A DNA stretch of 11,066 nt from Alphaproteobacteria bacterium UBA2903 (GTDB lineage: Bacteria > Pseudomonadota > Alphaproteobacteria > CAAGCB01 > CAG-977), in the NCBI GenBank assembly GCA_002349565.1, contig DEDN01000032.1, forward strand, positions 13,302 to 24,367, given 5' to 3'. The notes under the pieces were generated by a model that did no database searches, was not told the DNA's origin, and saw only the letters and a program-made list of their open reading frames with translations. Shown in pieces: positions 1-8,989 of this stretch. Within the stretch, counting starts at the first letter, position 1. Every line of letters begins with the position of its first letter. The position numbers and the translations under genes are program-made.

Positions 1-2
1 AC

Positions 3-380
3 CTGTCTGCCGCAATCAAAGAAACCGCCGCCGAAGTCCGCGCCGAATTCGAAGCGCAGGGCGTTGACGAGGAAAAAATCCAAAAACTGCTGCAGCACAA
101 AATCTTTTCGGGCAACCGTCCGTCGAACATGGTGCTGGTCGAAAAAATCGACCCGCGCACGCTGGGCAGACTGATTGCGATGTACGAACACAAAATCTTT
201 GTCCAAGGCGTGATTTGGAACGTCAACAGCTACGACCAATGGGGCGTCGAACTGGGCAAACAGCTGGCAAAAAAGATTTTGCCCGAAATCAAGAGCGCGT
301 CGCAAATCACAACGCACGATTGTTCGACCAACGGGCTGATTAACGCCGCCCGCGCTTACCGTGCAGGATTGAAGAAATAA
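3..380 (+). CDS. pgi: Glucose-6-phosphate isomerase, C-terminal part (5' end outside window)
   Basis: Pgi interconverts glucose-6-phosphate and fructose-6-phosphate in the cytoplasm, in glycolysis and gluconeogenesis. Only the last 125 residues are in the window; the reading frame is open from base 3, so the gene starts upstream. The piece carries the second PGI family signature, VIWNVNSYDQWGVELGK (about bases 211-261), whose final lysine is the conserved catalytic-site lysine. It also has the FSGNRPSN and YEHKIFVQG segments seen before that signature in the family, and the usual C-terminal stretch with TTHDCSTNGLINAARA. The stop is followed after one base by mutL, so the two genes are probably cotranscribed, although they share no pathway. 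An internal ATG at 129 is not the true start, because homologous sequence continues upstream of it. Identification is confident. Confidence 0.95.
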   Translation: MSAAIKETAAEVRAEFEAQGVDEEKIQKLLQHKIFSGNRPSNMVLVEKIDPRTLGRLIAMYEHKIFVQGVIWNVNSYDQWGVELGKQLAKKILPEIKSASQITTHDCSTNGLINAARAYRAGLKK

Positions 381-381
381 G

Positions 382-2205
382 ATGCTGCGTCTTTTACCGC
401 CGTCGCTGATTAACCGCATCGCCGCAGGCGAAGTGCTGGAGCGTCCCGCTTCGGCGGTAAAAGAGCTGGTCGAAAACGCGCTGGACGCGGGCGCGGACAA
501 AATCGACGTCGTTTTGACCGACGGGGGCAAAGAATCGCTGATTGTCATCGACAACGGCAAAGGCATGTCCCCCGACGAGCTGTCTTTGGCGGTCGAACGC
601 CATGCCACGTCCAAACTGCCGACGGACGACCTGTTCCACCTTGACTTTCTGGGATTCCGCGGGGAAGCTCTGCCGTCTATCGGATCGGTCGCGCGCATGA
701 CGATAACGTCGCGTCCCGCAGGCGCGGAATCGGCGTGGAGCTTGTCCGTCAACGGCGGCGAAAAGGGCGCTCCCGAACCGTCGTCCGCGGGCTTTGGCAC
801 ACGGATAGAGGTGCGGGATATGTTCTACGCCGTCCCCGCCCGCTTGAAATTTTTAAAATCCGCAACGACGGAGGTTTCCGCCGTCAAGGATATTCTGGAC
901 AGGCTGGCTTTGGCGTATCCCGCCGTGTCCTTTACTTTGTCGGACGAAAAGAAAAAGCGTCTGGACTACCCCGCCTGTTCGGACACGTTGTCCCGCATCG
1001 CGCAAGTGGTCGGCGCGGACTTCACCGACAACGCCGCCCCCGTCACAGCCGAACGCAACGGCGTTTCGCTGACGGGCTATGTCAGCCTGCCGACTTTGAA
1101 CAAAGCGACGGCGGGCGACCAGTATTTCTTTGTGAACGGGCGTCCCGTGCGCGACAAAGTCCTGTTGAGCGCCATCAAGGGCGCGTACCGCGCTTTGCTG
1201 CCGTCCGACCGTTTCCCCGTTTTGGTGCTGTACGTCACTTTGCCGCCCGAAGACGTCGATATGAACGTCCACCCGACCAAAGCCGAAGTGCGTTTCCGCA
1301 ACGCACAGGATGTCCGCGGGATTATCGTTTCCGCCGTGCGCCAATCGCTGACCCTGACAGGCTGTCAGACATCGAACACTTTGGCAAACGAAGCGCTGTC
1401 CGTCGCCGAAACGGCGGTCGGCTTTGCGCCCGCCCCCGCCGCGCCGTCAAGGGGGAACTCCGCTTTTTATCCGAAAACGTCTTTTTCCGTCCCGAAACAG
1501 CCAAGCTTTTCCCAACGGCAAAATCTGTTTCGCGCGAACGAAACCTATTCCGCGCCGACGCCGCGCACTGTTGAAACCGTCGAATCCCCCGCGCCCGCCG
1601 CCGAAGAAACCGCGGACGATTTTCCGCCTTTGGGACTGGCAAAAGCGCAGTTGCACGAAACCTACATCGTCGCGCAAACCGAAAACGGCATCGTCATCGT
1701 TGACCAGCACGCCGCGCACGAACGCCTGACGTATGAAAAAATGTCCCGCGCCTTAAATGAAGGCGACGCCCCCGCGCAATATCTGCTGTTGCCCGAAGTC
1801 GTCGAAATCGGCGAAGCGAAAGCGGCGGCTTTGGCGGAATGTGCGGACGAACTGAAAAAAACGGGATTGCTGTTTGAACCGTTCGGCGACGGCACTGTTT
1901 TGGTGCGCGCCACCCCCGCGATTTTGGGCGAAGTCAACGCCAAAACGCTGATGACCGACCTTGCCGACACCTTGGCGGAAAACCCGCAGCTGACCAGTTT
2001 GCAGGAACGGCTGAAAGCCGTCGTCGCGCGCATGGCTTGCCACGGATCGGTGCGCGCGGGGCGCAAGCTGGACGTTTCGGAAATGAACGCGCTTTTGCGC
2101 CAAATGGAAGCAGAACCGTTCGCGGGGCAATGCATCCACGGACGCCCGACCTATATCGAATTGAAATTGAAAGACATCGAACGCCTGTTCGGACGCCGCG
2201 ACTAA
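382..2205 (+). CDS. mutL: DNA mismatch repair protein MutL (endonuclease type)
   Basis: MutL couples mismatch recognition by MutS to strand incision and removal. The 607 residues show the N-terminal GHKL ATPase: IAAGEVLERP, then KELVENALDAG (general base E28, Mg-binding N32), DNGKGM, GFRGEAL and FYAVPARLKFL. The transducer domain follows, with VNGRPVRDK and the MNVHPTKAEVRF segment. A proline/alanine-rich linker spans roughly residues 345-420, and the C-terminal dimerisation domain comes after it. This domain contains DQHAAHERLTYE (residues 441-452), which fits the DQHA(X)2E(X)4E metal-binding nuclease motif, plus ACHGSVRAG (from about 552) and CIHGRP (from about 584). This MutL should therefore nick DNA itself, as expected where MutH is absent. 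The start lies one base after the pgi stop with only a weak purine-rich stretch ahead of it, consistent with translational coupling. Length is normal for the family. Confidence 0.97.
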   Translation: MLRLLPPSLINRIAAGEVLERPASAVKELVENALDAGADKIDVVLTDGGKESLIVIDNGKGMSPDELSLAVERHATSKLPTDDLFHLDFLGFRGEALPSIGSVARMTITSRPAGAESAWSLSVNGGEKGAPEPSSAGFGTRIEVRDMFYAVPARLKFLKSATTEVSAVKDILDRLALAYPAVSFTLSDEKKKRLDYPACSDTLSRIAQVVGADFTDNAAPVTAERNGVSLTGYVSLPTLNKATAGDQYFFVNGRPVRDKVLLSAIKGAYRALLPSDRFPVLVLYVTLPPEDVDMNVHPTKAEVRFRNAQDVRGIIVSAVRQSLTLTGCQTSNTLANEALSVAETAVGFAPAPAAPSRGNSAFYPKTSFSVPKQPSFSQRQNLFRANETYSAPTPRTVETVESPAPAAEETADDFPPLGLAKAQLHETYIVAQTENGIVIVDQHAAHERLTYEKMSRALNEGDAPAQYLLLPEVVEIGEAKAAALAECADELKKTGLLFEPFGDGTVLVRATPAILGEVNAKTLMTDLADTLAENPQLTSLQERLKAVVARMACHGSVRAGRKLDVSEMNALLRQMEAEPFAGQCIHGRPTYIELKLKDIERLFGRRD

Positions 2206-2209
2206 TCCT

Positions 2210-4015
2210 TTATTTGTCGTCCCCGATGCGCAAAGCGGAAATGAACGCCGACTGCGGAATTTCGACTTTGCCGAACTGGCGCATGCGCTTTTTACCCTCT
2301 TTTTGCTTTTCAAGCAGCTTGCGTTTGCGGGTGATGTCGCCGCCGTAGCATTTCGATGTTACGTCTTTGCGGAAAGCGGCGATGTCTTCGCGCGCGATGA
2401 TTTTCCCGCCGATAGCGGCTTGAATGGGGATTTTGAACTGGTGGCGGGGGATTAAGTCCTTCAGCCGTTCGCAGATTTGCCGTCCGCGCCGTTCGGATTG
2501 CGTGCGGTGCGTCAAAAACGACAGCGCGTCCACCACTTCGCCGTTGACCAAAATCGTGACTTTGACCAAATCGCCCGTCTGATAGCCCGCGACTTCATAA
2601 TCGAAGCTGGCGTAGCCGCTGGTCAGCGATTTCAATCGGTCGTAAAAATCGAACACGATTTCATTTAAGGGCAAATCGTAAACCAGCATCGCGCGGTTGC
2701 CGACATACGTCAAATCTTTCTGCACGCCGCGCCGTTCGGTGCACAGCTGAATCACCGACCCCAGATAAGTGTCTGGAACAAGGATTGTCGCCTTGACCCA
2801 CGGTTCTTCAATGGACGTGATATTGGTCACATCGGGGAAATCCGCGGGATTGTGCAGTTCAACGATTGAGCCGTCCGTCATGTGCATTTTGTAGCTGACG
2901 CTGGGCGCGGTCGTAATCAAGTCCAGATTGAATTCGCGTTCCAATCGTTCCTCGATGATTTCCATGTGCAGCAGTCCAAGGAACCCGCAACGGAACCCCT
3001 GCCCCAAAGCGGCGGATTTTTCGGGCGAAAAATCAAAGCTTGCATCGTTCAGCTGCAATTTTCCCAAAGCGTCGCGCAGGTTTTCGTAATAGCTGGTATC
3101 CAGCGGGAACATCGAACAGAACACAACGGGGACGCTCGGCTTGAACCCCGGCAAAGGTTCGGCGGCGGGACGGCGATCGTCCGTAATCGTGTCGCCGACT
3201 TTGGTATCGCCGACCGTTTTGATGCCCGCGGTGATAAAGCCCAGTTCGCCCGCGGTCAGTTCGGGAATGTCTTTCATTTTCGGCGTGAAAATGCCGACGC
3301 GCTCGACTTCGTAAGTCCGCCCGTGCGCCATCATGCGGATTTTCATGCCTTTTTTCAAAACGCCGTCCTTGATGCGCACCAGAATAATCACGCCCAAGTA
3401 CGGATCGTACCACGAATCGACCAGCATCGCTTTCAGGGGCGCTTCGACGTCGCCCGTCGGCGCGGGCAGGTATTTGACAATGCTTTCCAGCACCTCCGTA
3501 ATGCCCAGCCCCGTTTTCGCGGACGTTTCGACCGCGTTCGACGTATCAATGCCGATGACATCCTCGATTTGCGCTTTGACCTGTTCGGGATGAGCGGCGG
3601 GCAAATCGATTTTGTTGATGACGGGGACGATTTCGTGATTGCAGTCCAAAGCCTTGTACACGTTTGCCAGCGTCTGTGCCTCGACCCCTTGCGACGCGTC
3701 GACGACCAGCAAAGACCCCTCGCACGCCGCCAAAGAACGGCTGACTTCGTAAGTAAAGTCCACATGCCCCGGAGTGTCGATTAAATTCAGCTGATAGGTC
3801 TGCCCGTCCTGCGCTTTGTAATTCAAGCGGACGGTCTGCGCTTTGATGGTGATGCCGCGTTCGCGTTCCAAATCCATGGAATCCAAGACCTGTTCGTGCA
3901 TTTCGCGCTGGGTCAGCCCGCCGCACGTTTGAATCAGCCTGTCCGCCAAAGTCGATTTGCCGTGGTCGATATGCGCGACAATCGAAAAGTTGCGAATATG
4001 GGATAAGTCCGTCAT
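2210..4015 (-). CDS. lepA: Elongation factor 4 (LepA), ribosome back-translocating GTPase
   Basis: LepA is a translational GTPase that binds the ribosome, can reverse translocation, and supports translation under ionic stress and 30S assembly. Counting from the ATG at 4015, the protein has 601 residues, the usual length. The G motifs are AHIDHGKST (14-22), DTPGH (80-84), NKID (134-137) and SAK (165-167). A switch I region with RERGITIKAQ precedes them, followed by the EF-G-like domains and the LepA-specific C-terminal domain with the basic GGDITRKRKLLEKQKEGKK stretch. Three adjacent start codons exist: TTG at 4021, ATG at 4018 and ATG at 4015. The last is chosen because an AAGGA Shine-Dalgarno sits about six bases ahead of it. 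The gene converges on mutL, with stops 4 bases apart. In many bacteria lepB follows lepA, but that pair is not present here. Confidence 0.97.
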   Translation of the reverse strand: MTDLSHIRNFSIVAHIDHGKSTLADRLIQTCGGLTQREMHEQVLDSMDLERERGITIKAQTVRLNYKAQDGQTYQLNLIDTPGHVDFTYEVSRSLAACEGSLLVVDASQGVEAQTLANVYKALDCNHEIVPVINKIDLPAAHPEQVKAQIEDVIGIDTSNAVETSAKTGLGITEVLESIVKYLPAPTGDVEAPLKAMLVDSWYDPYLGVIILVRIKDGVLKKGMKIRMMAHGRTYEVERVGIFTPKMKDIPELTAGELGFITAGIKTVGDTKVGDTITDDRRPAAEPLPGFKPSVPVVFCSMFPLDTSYYENLRDALGKLQLNDASFDFSPEKSAALGQGFRCGFLGLLHMEIIEERLEREFNLDLITTAPSVSYKMHMTDGSIVELHNPADFPDVTNITSIEEPWVKATILVPDTYLGSVIQLCTERRGVQKDLTYVGNRAMLVYDLPLNEIVFDFYDRLKSLTSGYASFDYEVAGYQTGDLVKVTILVNGEVVDALSFLTHRTQSERRGRQICERLKDLIPRHQFKIPIQAAIGGKIIAREDIAAFRKDVTSKCYGGDITRKRKLLEKQKEGKKRMRQFGKVEIPQSAFISALRIGDDK

Positions 4016-4165
4016 CATCAATCCTTACATCAAAAATCTTTTGCCCAAGGATATATGAAAAACGGTTGTATTCAAACAATATTTTTTCTTTTTCCCCTCT
4101 TCCCTTGTCCAATTTTTTCGTCTATAAGGGAAATATGTCCAAAATTCATTTCAAGAGGGGGTAAT

Positions 4166-4783
4166 ATGGCGCATTTCTTCAGTTTGTTCATACCGATGTT
4201 CACCATGCTTTTCGTGGTTATGGACCCCATCGGAAATATGCCTTTGTTTCTGGCTTTGACCGCCAGCCCCCGCGAAGGATACCGCGAACAGGTCGCCAAA
4301 CGCGCCTGCTTGGTCGGTTTTTTCGTATTGGTCGTTTTCGCCTTTGTCGGCGAACGCTTTTTGAACGCCATGGGAATTTCCCTGCCCGCTTTCCGAATCG
4401 CGGGCGGCATCATGCTGTTCATCGTCGGTCTGCAAATGGTGTTCGGCGAGGAACACAAGGAAAAATCCACCGAAGAACCCGAAGCGGGTACGACCGACGT
4501 TGCGATTTTCCCCCTTGCCGTTCCGTTGATTGCCGGCCCCGGGACGATTGCGTCGATTATTCTGCTGATGAGCTCGCACAACGGCGACATTTCCAGCCAA
4601 ATGCTGATTATTTTCACGCTTGCCGTCGTTTTGCTGGCGAACTACGGACTGTTCCGCGCCGCCGCCGTGCTGTCCCGAATCGTCGGACAAACGATTAACA
4701 CCGTGATTTCCAAAATCTTCGGCATCGTGCTGGGCGCGCTGTCCGCCCAGTTCATCATCGACGGGGTCAAGTCCTTGCTTTGA
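4166..4783 (+). CDS. MarC family integral membrane protein
   Basis: This is a 205-residue inner-membrane protein of the MarC (UPF0056) family, which has about six transmembrane helices. The role is unsettled: the family was once linked to multiple antibiotic resistance, but later work did not support that, so no substrate is proposed. Family hallmarks are visible: MDPIGNMPLFLALT in the first third, and PLAVPLIAGPGTIASIILL after a short charged loop rich in Glu and Lys (EEHKEKSTEEPEAG). The open frame extends upstream to 4055, but the ATG at 4166 is chosen because AGAGGGGG lies just before it and the protein then begins with the usual hydrophobic helix (FFSLFIPMFTMLFVV). It is transcribed divergently from lepA across about 150 bases. 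Its last 17 bases overlap the 3' end of the convergent pump gene. Confidence 0.93.
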   Translation: MAHFFSLFIPMFTMLFVVMDPIGNMPLFLALTASPREGYREQVAKRACLVGFFVLVVFAFVGERFLNAMGISLPAFRIAGGIMLFIVGLQMVFGEEHKEKSTEEPEAGTTDVAIFPLAVPLIAGPGTIASIILLMSSHNGDISSQMLIIFTLAVVLLANYGLFRAAAVLSRIVGQTINTVISKIFGIVLGALSAQFIIDGVKSLL

Positions 4784-7700
4784 CGCGATACAGCACCGCG
4801 TAAAAAACGGGGATTGTATACAGCACCAGCACCGTTGACACAAACAGCCCGAACACAATCGTCGCCGCCATGGACGAATAAAACGCGTGCGTTATCAGCG
4901 GCACAACGCCCAAAATCGTCGTCCCCGCCCCCATGGACACGGGACGCAAGCGCGACACGCCGGCATCGACAATCGATTGAAACACGGGCTTGCCGCTTGA
5001 CTGTTCGGTGTTGATTTGATCCAGCATGACAATCGCGTTTTTCAACAGCATGCCCGACAGCCCCAAAAATCCGACCAAAGCCATAAAGCCGAACGGCACG
5101 TTCGCGATAATCAGCCCCCAAACCATGCCGACGCTGATGAACGGCACGGACATAATCGCGACAACCGCGTCGCGGAAATGTTCAAACAGCATCGCCATCA
5201 GCAAAAACATCGCCAGAACCGCCATGGGGAACATACGGATCATGGCTTCTTCGGCTTTGTGTTTTTCCTCTTTTTCACCGCCCCATTCCAGCGAATAGCC
5301 GTCGGGCAGTTCGATTTGCGTCAACGCCTTTTCCAGCTGTTTTTGCAAAGCGGCGGGACTGCCCTTTATCGGCGAGCCTTGAACGGTAATCGTCGGCACG
5401 CGGTCGCGGTGCGCGATAATCGCGGGATTGGGAACAACCTCGATTCCGTCGGTCACCTGCCGCATATTGTATGTTTGCCCCGTCGTCGCGCTTGCCACCT
5501 GCACACCGTCCAAAGCCCGCGCCGAATCGCGTTCGGATTCGACCGCACGCGTCACAATGGGGATAAGGTCTTTGCCGTCGCGGAACGTCCCGACGGTCAC
5601 GCCGTAAAAGTTCCACGACAACGCCTGCGTCAATTCGCCCCTTGACACCATCGCGCCGCGCCCTTTCAGCGGAGCGTATTTGACCCGCAAAGCTTTGACA
5701 TCGTCGCCCCAATCGTCGCGGATGTACTTGACGTTGCCGTTTTGTCGGAACAAGTCTTTGGCTTTATCCGCCAGTTTGCGCAGCACTTTTTTGTCCGCCC
5801 CGCGGAATCGCGCCGCCACCTTGAACGGAATGTTCACGCCTTCGGTAAAACTCAACGCCTGAGCCATGGCTTGCGGATAATGCTCGGCGATATATTTTTC
5901 CGACGCTTTGAGCAACGCGGGGATTTTGCGGTAATCGTCAACCTGCGCCAAAATCTGGGCATAAGCGGGATTGTGGTCGTTGTAGTTGTACGCCATGATA
6001 AACCGCAAAGCGCCCTCGCCCGTAAAAACGGTTGTTTCCGTAACGCCGTCCTGCTTTTGCAGCCAATCGGCAATCGCCGTCGCGTCCGCGTTCGTTTCGT
6101 CGATATGACTGGCGGGCGCGCGCCAATAATCGATATAGAACTGATTGCGCGTCGAATCGGGGAAAAACGCTTGAGTCACAAACGGATAAGCCGCCCCCGA
6201 CACCCCCAGAACGGCAAGCAGCAAAAGAACGCTCGCCTTTTTGTGTTTCAGACAGAAAATCAAACTGTCGCGGTAAGCTTGGTAGATTTTTCCGCCGTAC
6301 ACGTCGCTTTCCGAACCTGTTTTCGCGGGTTTGATAAAGAACAGGCACAACAGCGGCGTTATCGTAATCGCCAGCACCCAGCTGAGCAGCAAAGACATCG
6401 CGATAACGTAAAACAGCGAACGGCACAGCTCGCCCACATTGCCGGGATTGAACGCGACGGGCGCGAACGCAAAAATCGCGATTAAAGTCGCCCCCAGCAA
6501 CGGCAGCTGATACGTTTTGACAATGCTTTTCAACGCCGGCTCGGGTTCTTCGCCCTGCGCGGTTTTGACCAGATACGCGTCCACAATCACAATCGCGTTG
6601 TCCACCAACATTCCCAAAGCCACAATCAGCGACCCCAGCGATACGATATGCATTTCGATTCCCGACAGCTTCATGCCGATGAACGTTCCCAGCATAATCA
6701 GCCCCAAAGTCAACCCGATGATCGTTCCCGAACGCCCGCCCATGGTCAGGAACAGAATCCCCACCACAATCAGCACGGATTCAATCAAGTTCACCATGAA
6801 ATCGTCAACCGATTTATTCACGTCGCGGGATTGCAGATTGATAAAGTCAACATCCATGCCGACGGGCTGGCGGGCTTGCATTTGCTTTAACTTGGCTTCC
6901 ACCGCGTTGCCCAGCTTGACGACGTTCCCGCCGTTGACGATTGAAACCCCGATGCCCAAAGCGGGCGCGCCGTTGTGCGTCATGATTTGGCTGAACGGTT
7001 CGCGGTAGCCGCGGTACACTTTCGCCACGTCGCCCAATCGAAACAGCTTGCCCTGCCTGTCCGTCAGAAACAAATTGTGCAAAGCGTCCACTTTGTCGGG
7101 TTCGTCGGACACGATTAAAGCGGGATATTCGTCGGCGACTTTGACGTTTCCCGCCAAAGACACTTGATTGTCCGCATTGACGCTTGCGAAAATGTCGTTC
7201 AAAGACAACCCCAGCTGAGCCAAAATGCCGCGGTTGAATTCAACATAGACCACTTTTTCGGGCATGCCCCAAAATTCGACTTTGGCAACGTCTTTGATGC
7301 TTAAAAATTCTTTTTTCAAAACGTCGGCGTAATCTTTCAAATCGTCGAAAGTGTAGCCTTTGCCCGACAAAGACAGAAAGATTCCGTACACATCGCCGAA
7401 ATCGTCAACAATCTTCGGCGTTTGCGCCCCTGCGGGCAAAGACGGCGAAACGTCGCGGATTTTGCGCCGCAGCTCGTCCCAAATCTGCGGAATTTCCTTG
7501 GCGTGGTGGGACGCTTTGATTTCGACGTGAACAATCGACAGGTTGTCGCGGCTGATTGACGTGATATTGTCAATCTGCCCCATTTTCTGGATTTCCTCCT
7601 CGATTTTGTCGGTGACCAGCTTTTCGACCTGCTCCGCCGTCGCGCCGGGATACGTCGTCGCCACAACCGCTTTTTTAATCGTAAAGTTCGGATACTCCAG

Positions 7701-7802
7701 CCGCCCCAAGTCGAAATACGACGCCAAGCCGCCGATCAGCAAAACAACTGTCAAAAAAACGAACAGCGCTTTGTGTTTTAAAGTGTACTCAATCACGGAC
7801 AT
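4767..7802 (-). CDS. RND-family efflux transporter, inner-membrane pump subunit
   Basis: This is a 1011-residue proton-driven pump of the AcrB/HAE-1-like resistance-nodulation-division family, which takes substrates from the periplasm or membrane and passes them to an outer-membrane channel. It shows the classic duplicated plan: a first helix (ALFVFLTVVLLIGGLASYF), a large periplasmic loop, helices from about 333 to 490, a second periplasmic loop and a C-terminal helix block. TM4 reads GMLVDNAIVIVD: D401 matches AcrB D407, while N402 replaces the second Asp. TM10 reads LLKNAIVMLDQ, with K921 at the position of AcrB K940. A GGAGG Shine-Dalgarno lies about nine bases before the ATG, inside the adaptor gene, and the genes overlap by 14 bases, which implies coupled translation. 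Substrate cannot be told from sequence; metal-specific CzcA and drug-type classes are both conceivable, with drug-type favoured. Confidence 0.95.
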   Translation of the reverse strand: MSVIEYTLKHKALFVFLTVVLLIGGLASYFDLGRLEYPNFTIKKAVVATTYPGATAEQVEKLVTDKIEEEIQKMGQIDNITSISRDNLSIVHVEIKASHHAKEIPQIWDELRRKIRDVSPSLPAGAQTPKIVDDFGDVYGIFLSLSGKGYTFDDLKDYADVLKKEFLSIKDVAKVEFWGMPEKVVYVEFNRGILAQLGLSLNDIFASVNADNQVSLAGNVKVADEYPALIVSDEPDKVDALHNLFLTDRQGKLFRLGDVAKVYRGYREPFSQIMTHNGAPALGIGVSIVNGGNVVKLGNAVEAKLKQMQARQPVGMDVDFINLQSRDVNKSVDDFMVNLIESVLIVVGILFLTMGGRSGTIIGLTLGLIMLGTFIGMKLSGIEMHIVSLGSLIVALGMLVDNAIVIVDAYLVKTAQGEEPEPALKSIVKTYQLPLLGATLIAIFAFAPVAFNPGNVGELCRSLFYVIAMSLLLSWVLAITITPLLCLFFIKPAKTGSESDVYGGKIYQAYRDSLIFCLKHKKASVLLLLAVLGVSGAAYPFVTQAFFPDSTRNQFYIDYWRAPASHIDETNADATAIADWLQKQDGVTETTVFTGEGALRFIMAYNYNDHNPAYAQILAQVDDYRKIPALLKASEKYIAEHYPQAMAQALSFTEGVNIPFKVAARFRGADKKVLRKLADKAKDLFRQNGNVKYIRDDWGDDVKALRVKYAPLKGRGAMVSRGELTQALSWNFYGVTVGTFRDGKDLIPIVTRAVESERDSARALDGVQVASATTGQTYNMRQVTDGIEVVPNPAIIAHRDRVPTITVQGSPIKGSPAALQKQLEKALTQIELPDGYSLEWGGEKEEKHKAEEAMIRMFPMAVLAMFLLMAMLFEHFRDAVVAIMSVPFISVGMVWGLIIANVPFGFMALVGFLGLSGMLLKNAIVMLDQINTEQSSGKPVFQSIVDAGVSRLRPVSMGAGTTILGVVPLITHAFYSSMAATIVFGLFVSTVLVLYTIPVFYAVLYRVKART

Positions 7803-8880
7803 CGGACAAAACCTCCGGATTCATAACGGATACCGCGGCGTTTTCGACCAAACGCCCGCCGCCCGCCGCCACAACGAAATCCCCCGCCGAAACGCCGTCT
7901 GAAATTTCAACCGATTGATTGTCGAACACCGCGCCGATTTTGACGGGAACAAGCTTGACTTGACGCGTTTTCGGATTGTAAACCCCGACAAAAGGCTCGG
8001 CTTCGCGATAAAACACGGCGGAAAACGGAACGAACACCCTGTTCGTGTTTTTACCTGTCGGCAAAGCGACCTCCGCCGTCATATCGGGCAGAATCAGAAA
8101 GTCCTTGGGCTGATTGAAACGAAAGCGCAATTCGTACGTCGGACGCGCCCCCGCCGCCGAAGGCGCCATATCCGTCAGCTTTGCCTTGATTTGATAATTG
8201 TCGCGCGACGGGAAAGTCACCGTAAACATTTTGCCGACATACGAATCGACTTCGCGCAAACCGACGGCGGGAATCGCGCTTTCGGGCAGATTGACAACGG
8301 CTTCCAGCTTGGACAGGTTTTGCAAAACAGCAACGGGATGATACGCCTGCGCCACCTCGTTTTCCTGCGCCAACAGCTGCGTAATCCGCCCGTCGAAAGG
8401 TGCTTTCAAATAAGTGTCCGCCAGCTTGTCCCGCGCGATTTTCAAAGCGGCTTCGGCACTTTTGATTTTCGCGTCCGAAGCATCTTTTGCCGACTGAGCC
8501 GCGTCCAAACGCTGTTTCGACGCATAGCCGTTTTCAATCAGTTTTTGCGTACGGTCCAATGTCTTGACCGCCAGTTCGTTGACAGCCTTTTCGGCTTCGA
8601 TTGAATTTGAGATTTGCTCGATTTGCCGGCGGTAGTCGCGATCGTCCAGCCGCATCAGAACGTCGCCTTTTTTGACATTTTGCCCCAAAACAAGCTTTTG
8701 CGACACAATCGGACCGCCCACGCGGAAAAACAGATTGGCGTGATCGACGGCTTTGACTTTACCCGCATACACGCCCGCCGCCACGGCATTCGCCTGTTCG
8801 ACTTTTGCCAGTTTGACCACCTGCGCCTGCGCCGAAGCCGAAAACAACAACGCCGCCAACAACAAAAACACTTTTTTCAT
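7789..8880 (-). CDS. RND efflux periplasmic adaptor (membrane fusion protein)
   Basis: This adaptor bridges the inner-membrane RND pump and an outer-membrane channel. The 363-residue protein begins with a Sec signal peptide (MKKVFLLLAALLFSASAQA, likely cut after residue 19). There is no lipobox cysteine, so it is probably soluble or peripherally attached rather than a lipoprotein. The split lipoyl domain is visible: first half at about 52-83 (FFRVGGPIVSQKLVLGQNVKKGDVLMRLDD), second half at about 159-190 (KAPFDGRITQLLAQENEV). Between them lies an alpha-helical hairpin (about 84-155) with heptad-like Ala/Lys/Glu repeats. The beta-barrel and membrane-proximal domains follow. A GAGGTG Shine-Dalgarno lies a few bases before the ATG. 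It is the first gene of the operon with the RND pump. No TolC-like channel gene is present in the window. Confidence 0.94.
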   Translation of the reverse strand: MKKVFLLLAALLFSASAQAQVVKLAKVEQANAVAAGVYAGKVKAVDHANLFFRVGGPIVSQKLVLGQNVKKGDVLMRLDDRDYRRQIEQISNSIEAEKAVNELAVKTLDRTQKLIENGYASKQRLDAAQSAKDASDAKIKSAEAALKIARDKLADTYLKAPFDGRITQLLAQENEVAQAYHPVAVLQNLSKLEAVVNLPESAIPAVGLREVDSYVGKMFTVTFPSRDNYQIKAKLTDMAPSAAGARPTYELRFRFNQPKDFLILPDMTAEVALPTGKNTNRVFVPFSAVFYREAEPFVGVYNPKTRQVKLVPVKIGAVFDNQSVEISDGVSAGDFVVAAGGGRLVENAAVSVMNPEVLSDVRD

Positions 8881-8907
8881 CGCGCACCTCGTTTAAAACA
8901 ACGAATC

Positions 8908-8936
8908 AATATAGCAGTTTTTTATGTTTTTTTCAA
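8908..8936 (-). promoter_or_regulatory. Predicted sigma-70 promoter of the efflux operon
   Basis: On the minus strand a TTGAAA -35 box (8936-8931) is followed, after exactly 17 bases, by TATATT (8913-8908). This places transcription start near 8900, about 20 bases before the adaptor start codon. Both boxes differ from consensus by one or two bases. The spacer is rich in A, which would favour a bent, active promoter. No clear TetR- or MarR-type operator palindrome is seen around it. Confidence 0.55.
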
Positions 8937-8944
8937 AAAAACTC

Positions 8945-8973
8945 TTGCCAAGGCATTTTGAAAGCGTTATATA
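8945..8973 (+). promoter_or_regulatory. Predicted sigma-70 promoter of the tRNA-Gln gene
   Basis: TTGCCA (8945-8950), a 17-base spacer and TATATA (8968-8973) form a near-consensus promoter. The start would fall about 10 bases before the mature tRNA 5' end. It lies back to back with the efflux-operon promoter, the two -35 boxes being only 8 bases apart. Confidence 0.55.
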
Positions 8974-8989
8974 AAGCCTGTCAGATTGT

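Noticed and set aside
394..2313. Several long open frames antisense or out of frame within mutL, for example 735-1574 (+) and 853-1344 (-)
   Set aside because: They are shadows of a G+C-rich coding gene; their peptides are Arg/Gly-rich without family features, and mutL explains the region fully.
2882..3784. A 300-codon plus-strand open frame opposite lepA
   Set aside because: It has shadow composition (Phe, Arg, Gln, Asp and His rich) and lies entirely within a confident lepA gene.
4022..4165. Promoters for lepA and marC in the divergent spacer
   Set aside because: TATAAG (+) and TATATC (-) hexamers exist, but no good -35 box sits at a proper distance from either, so no site is called.
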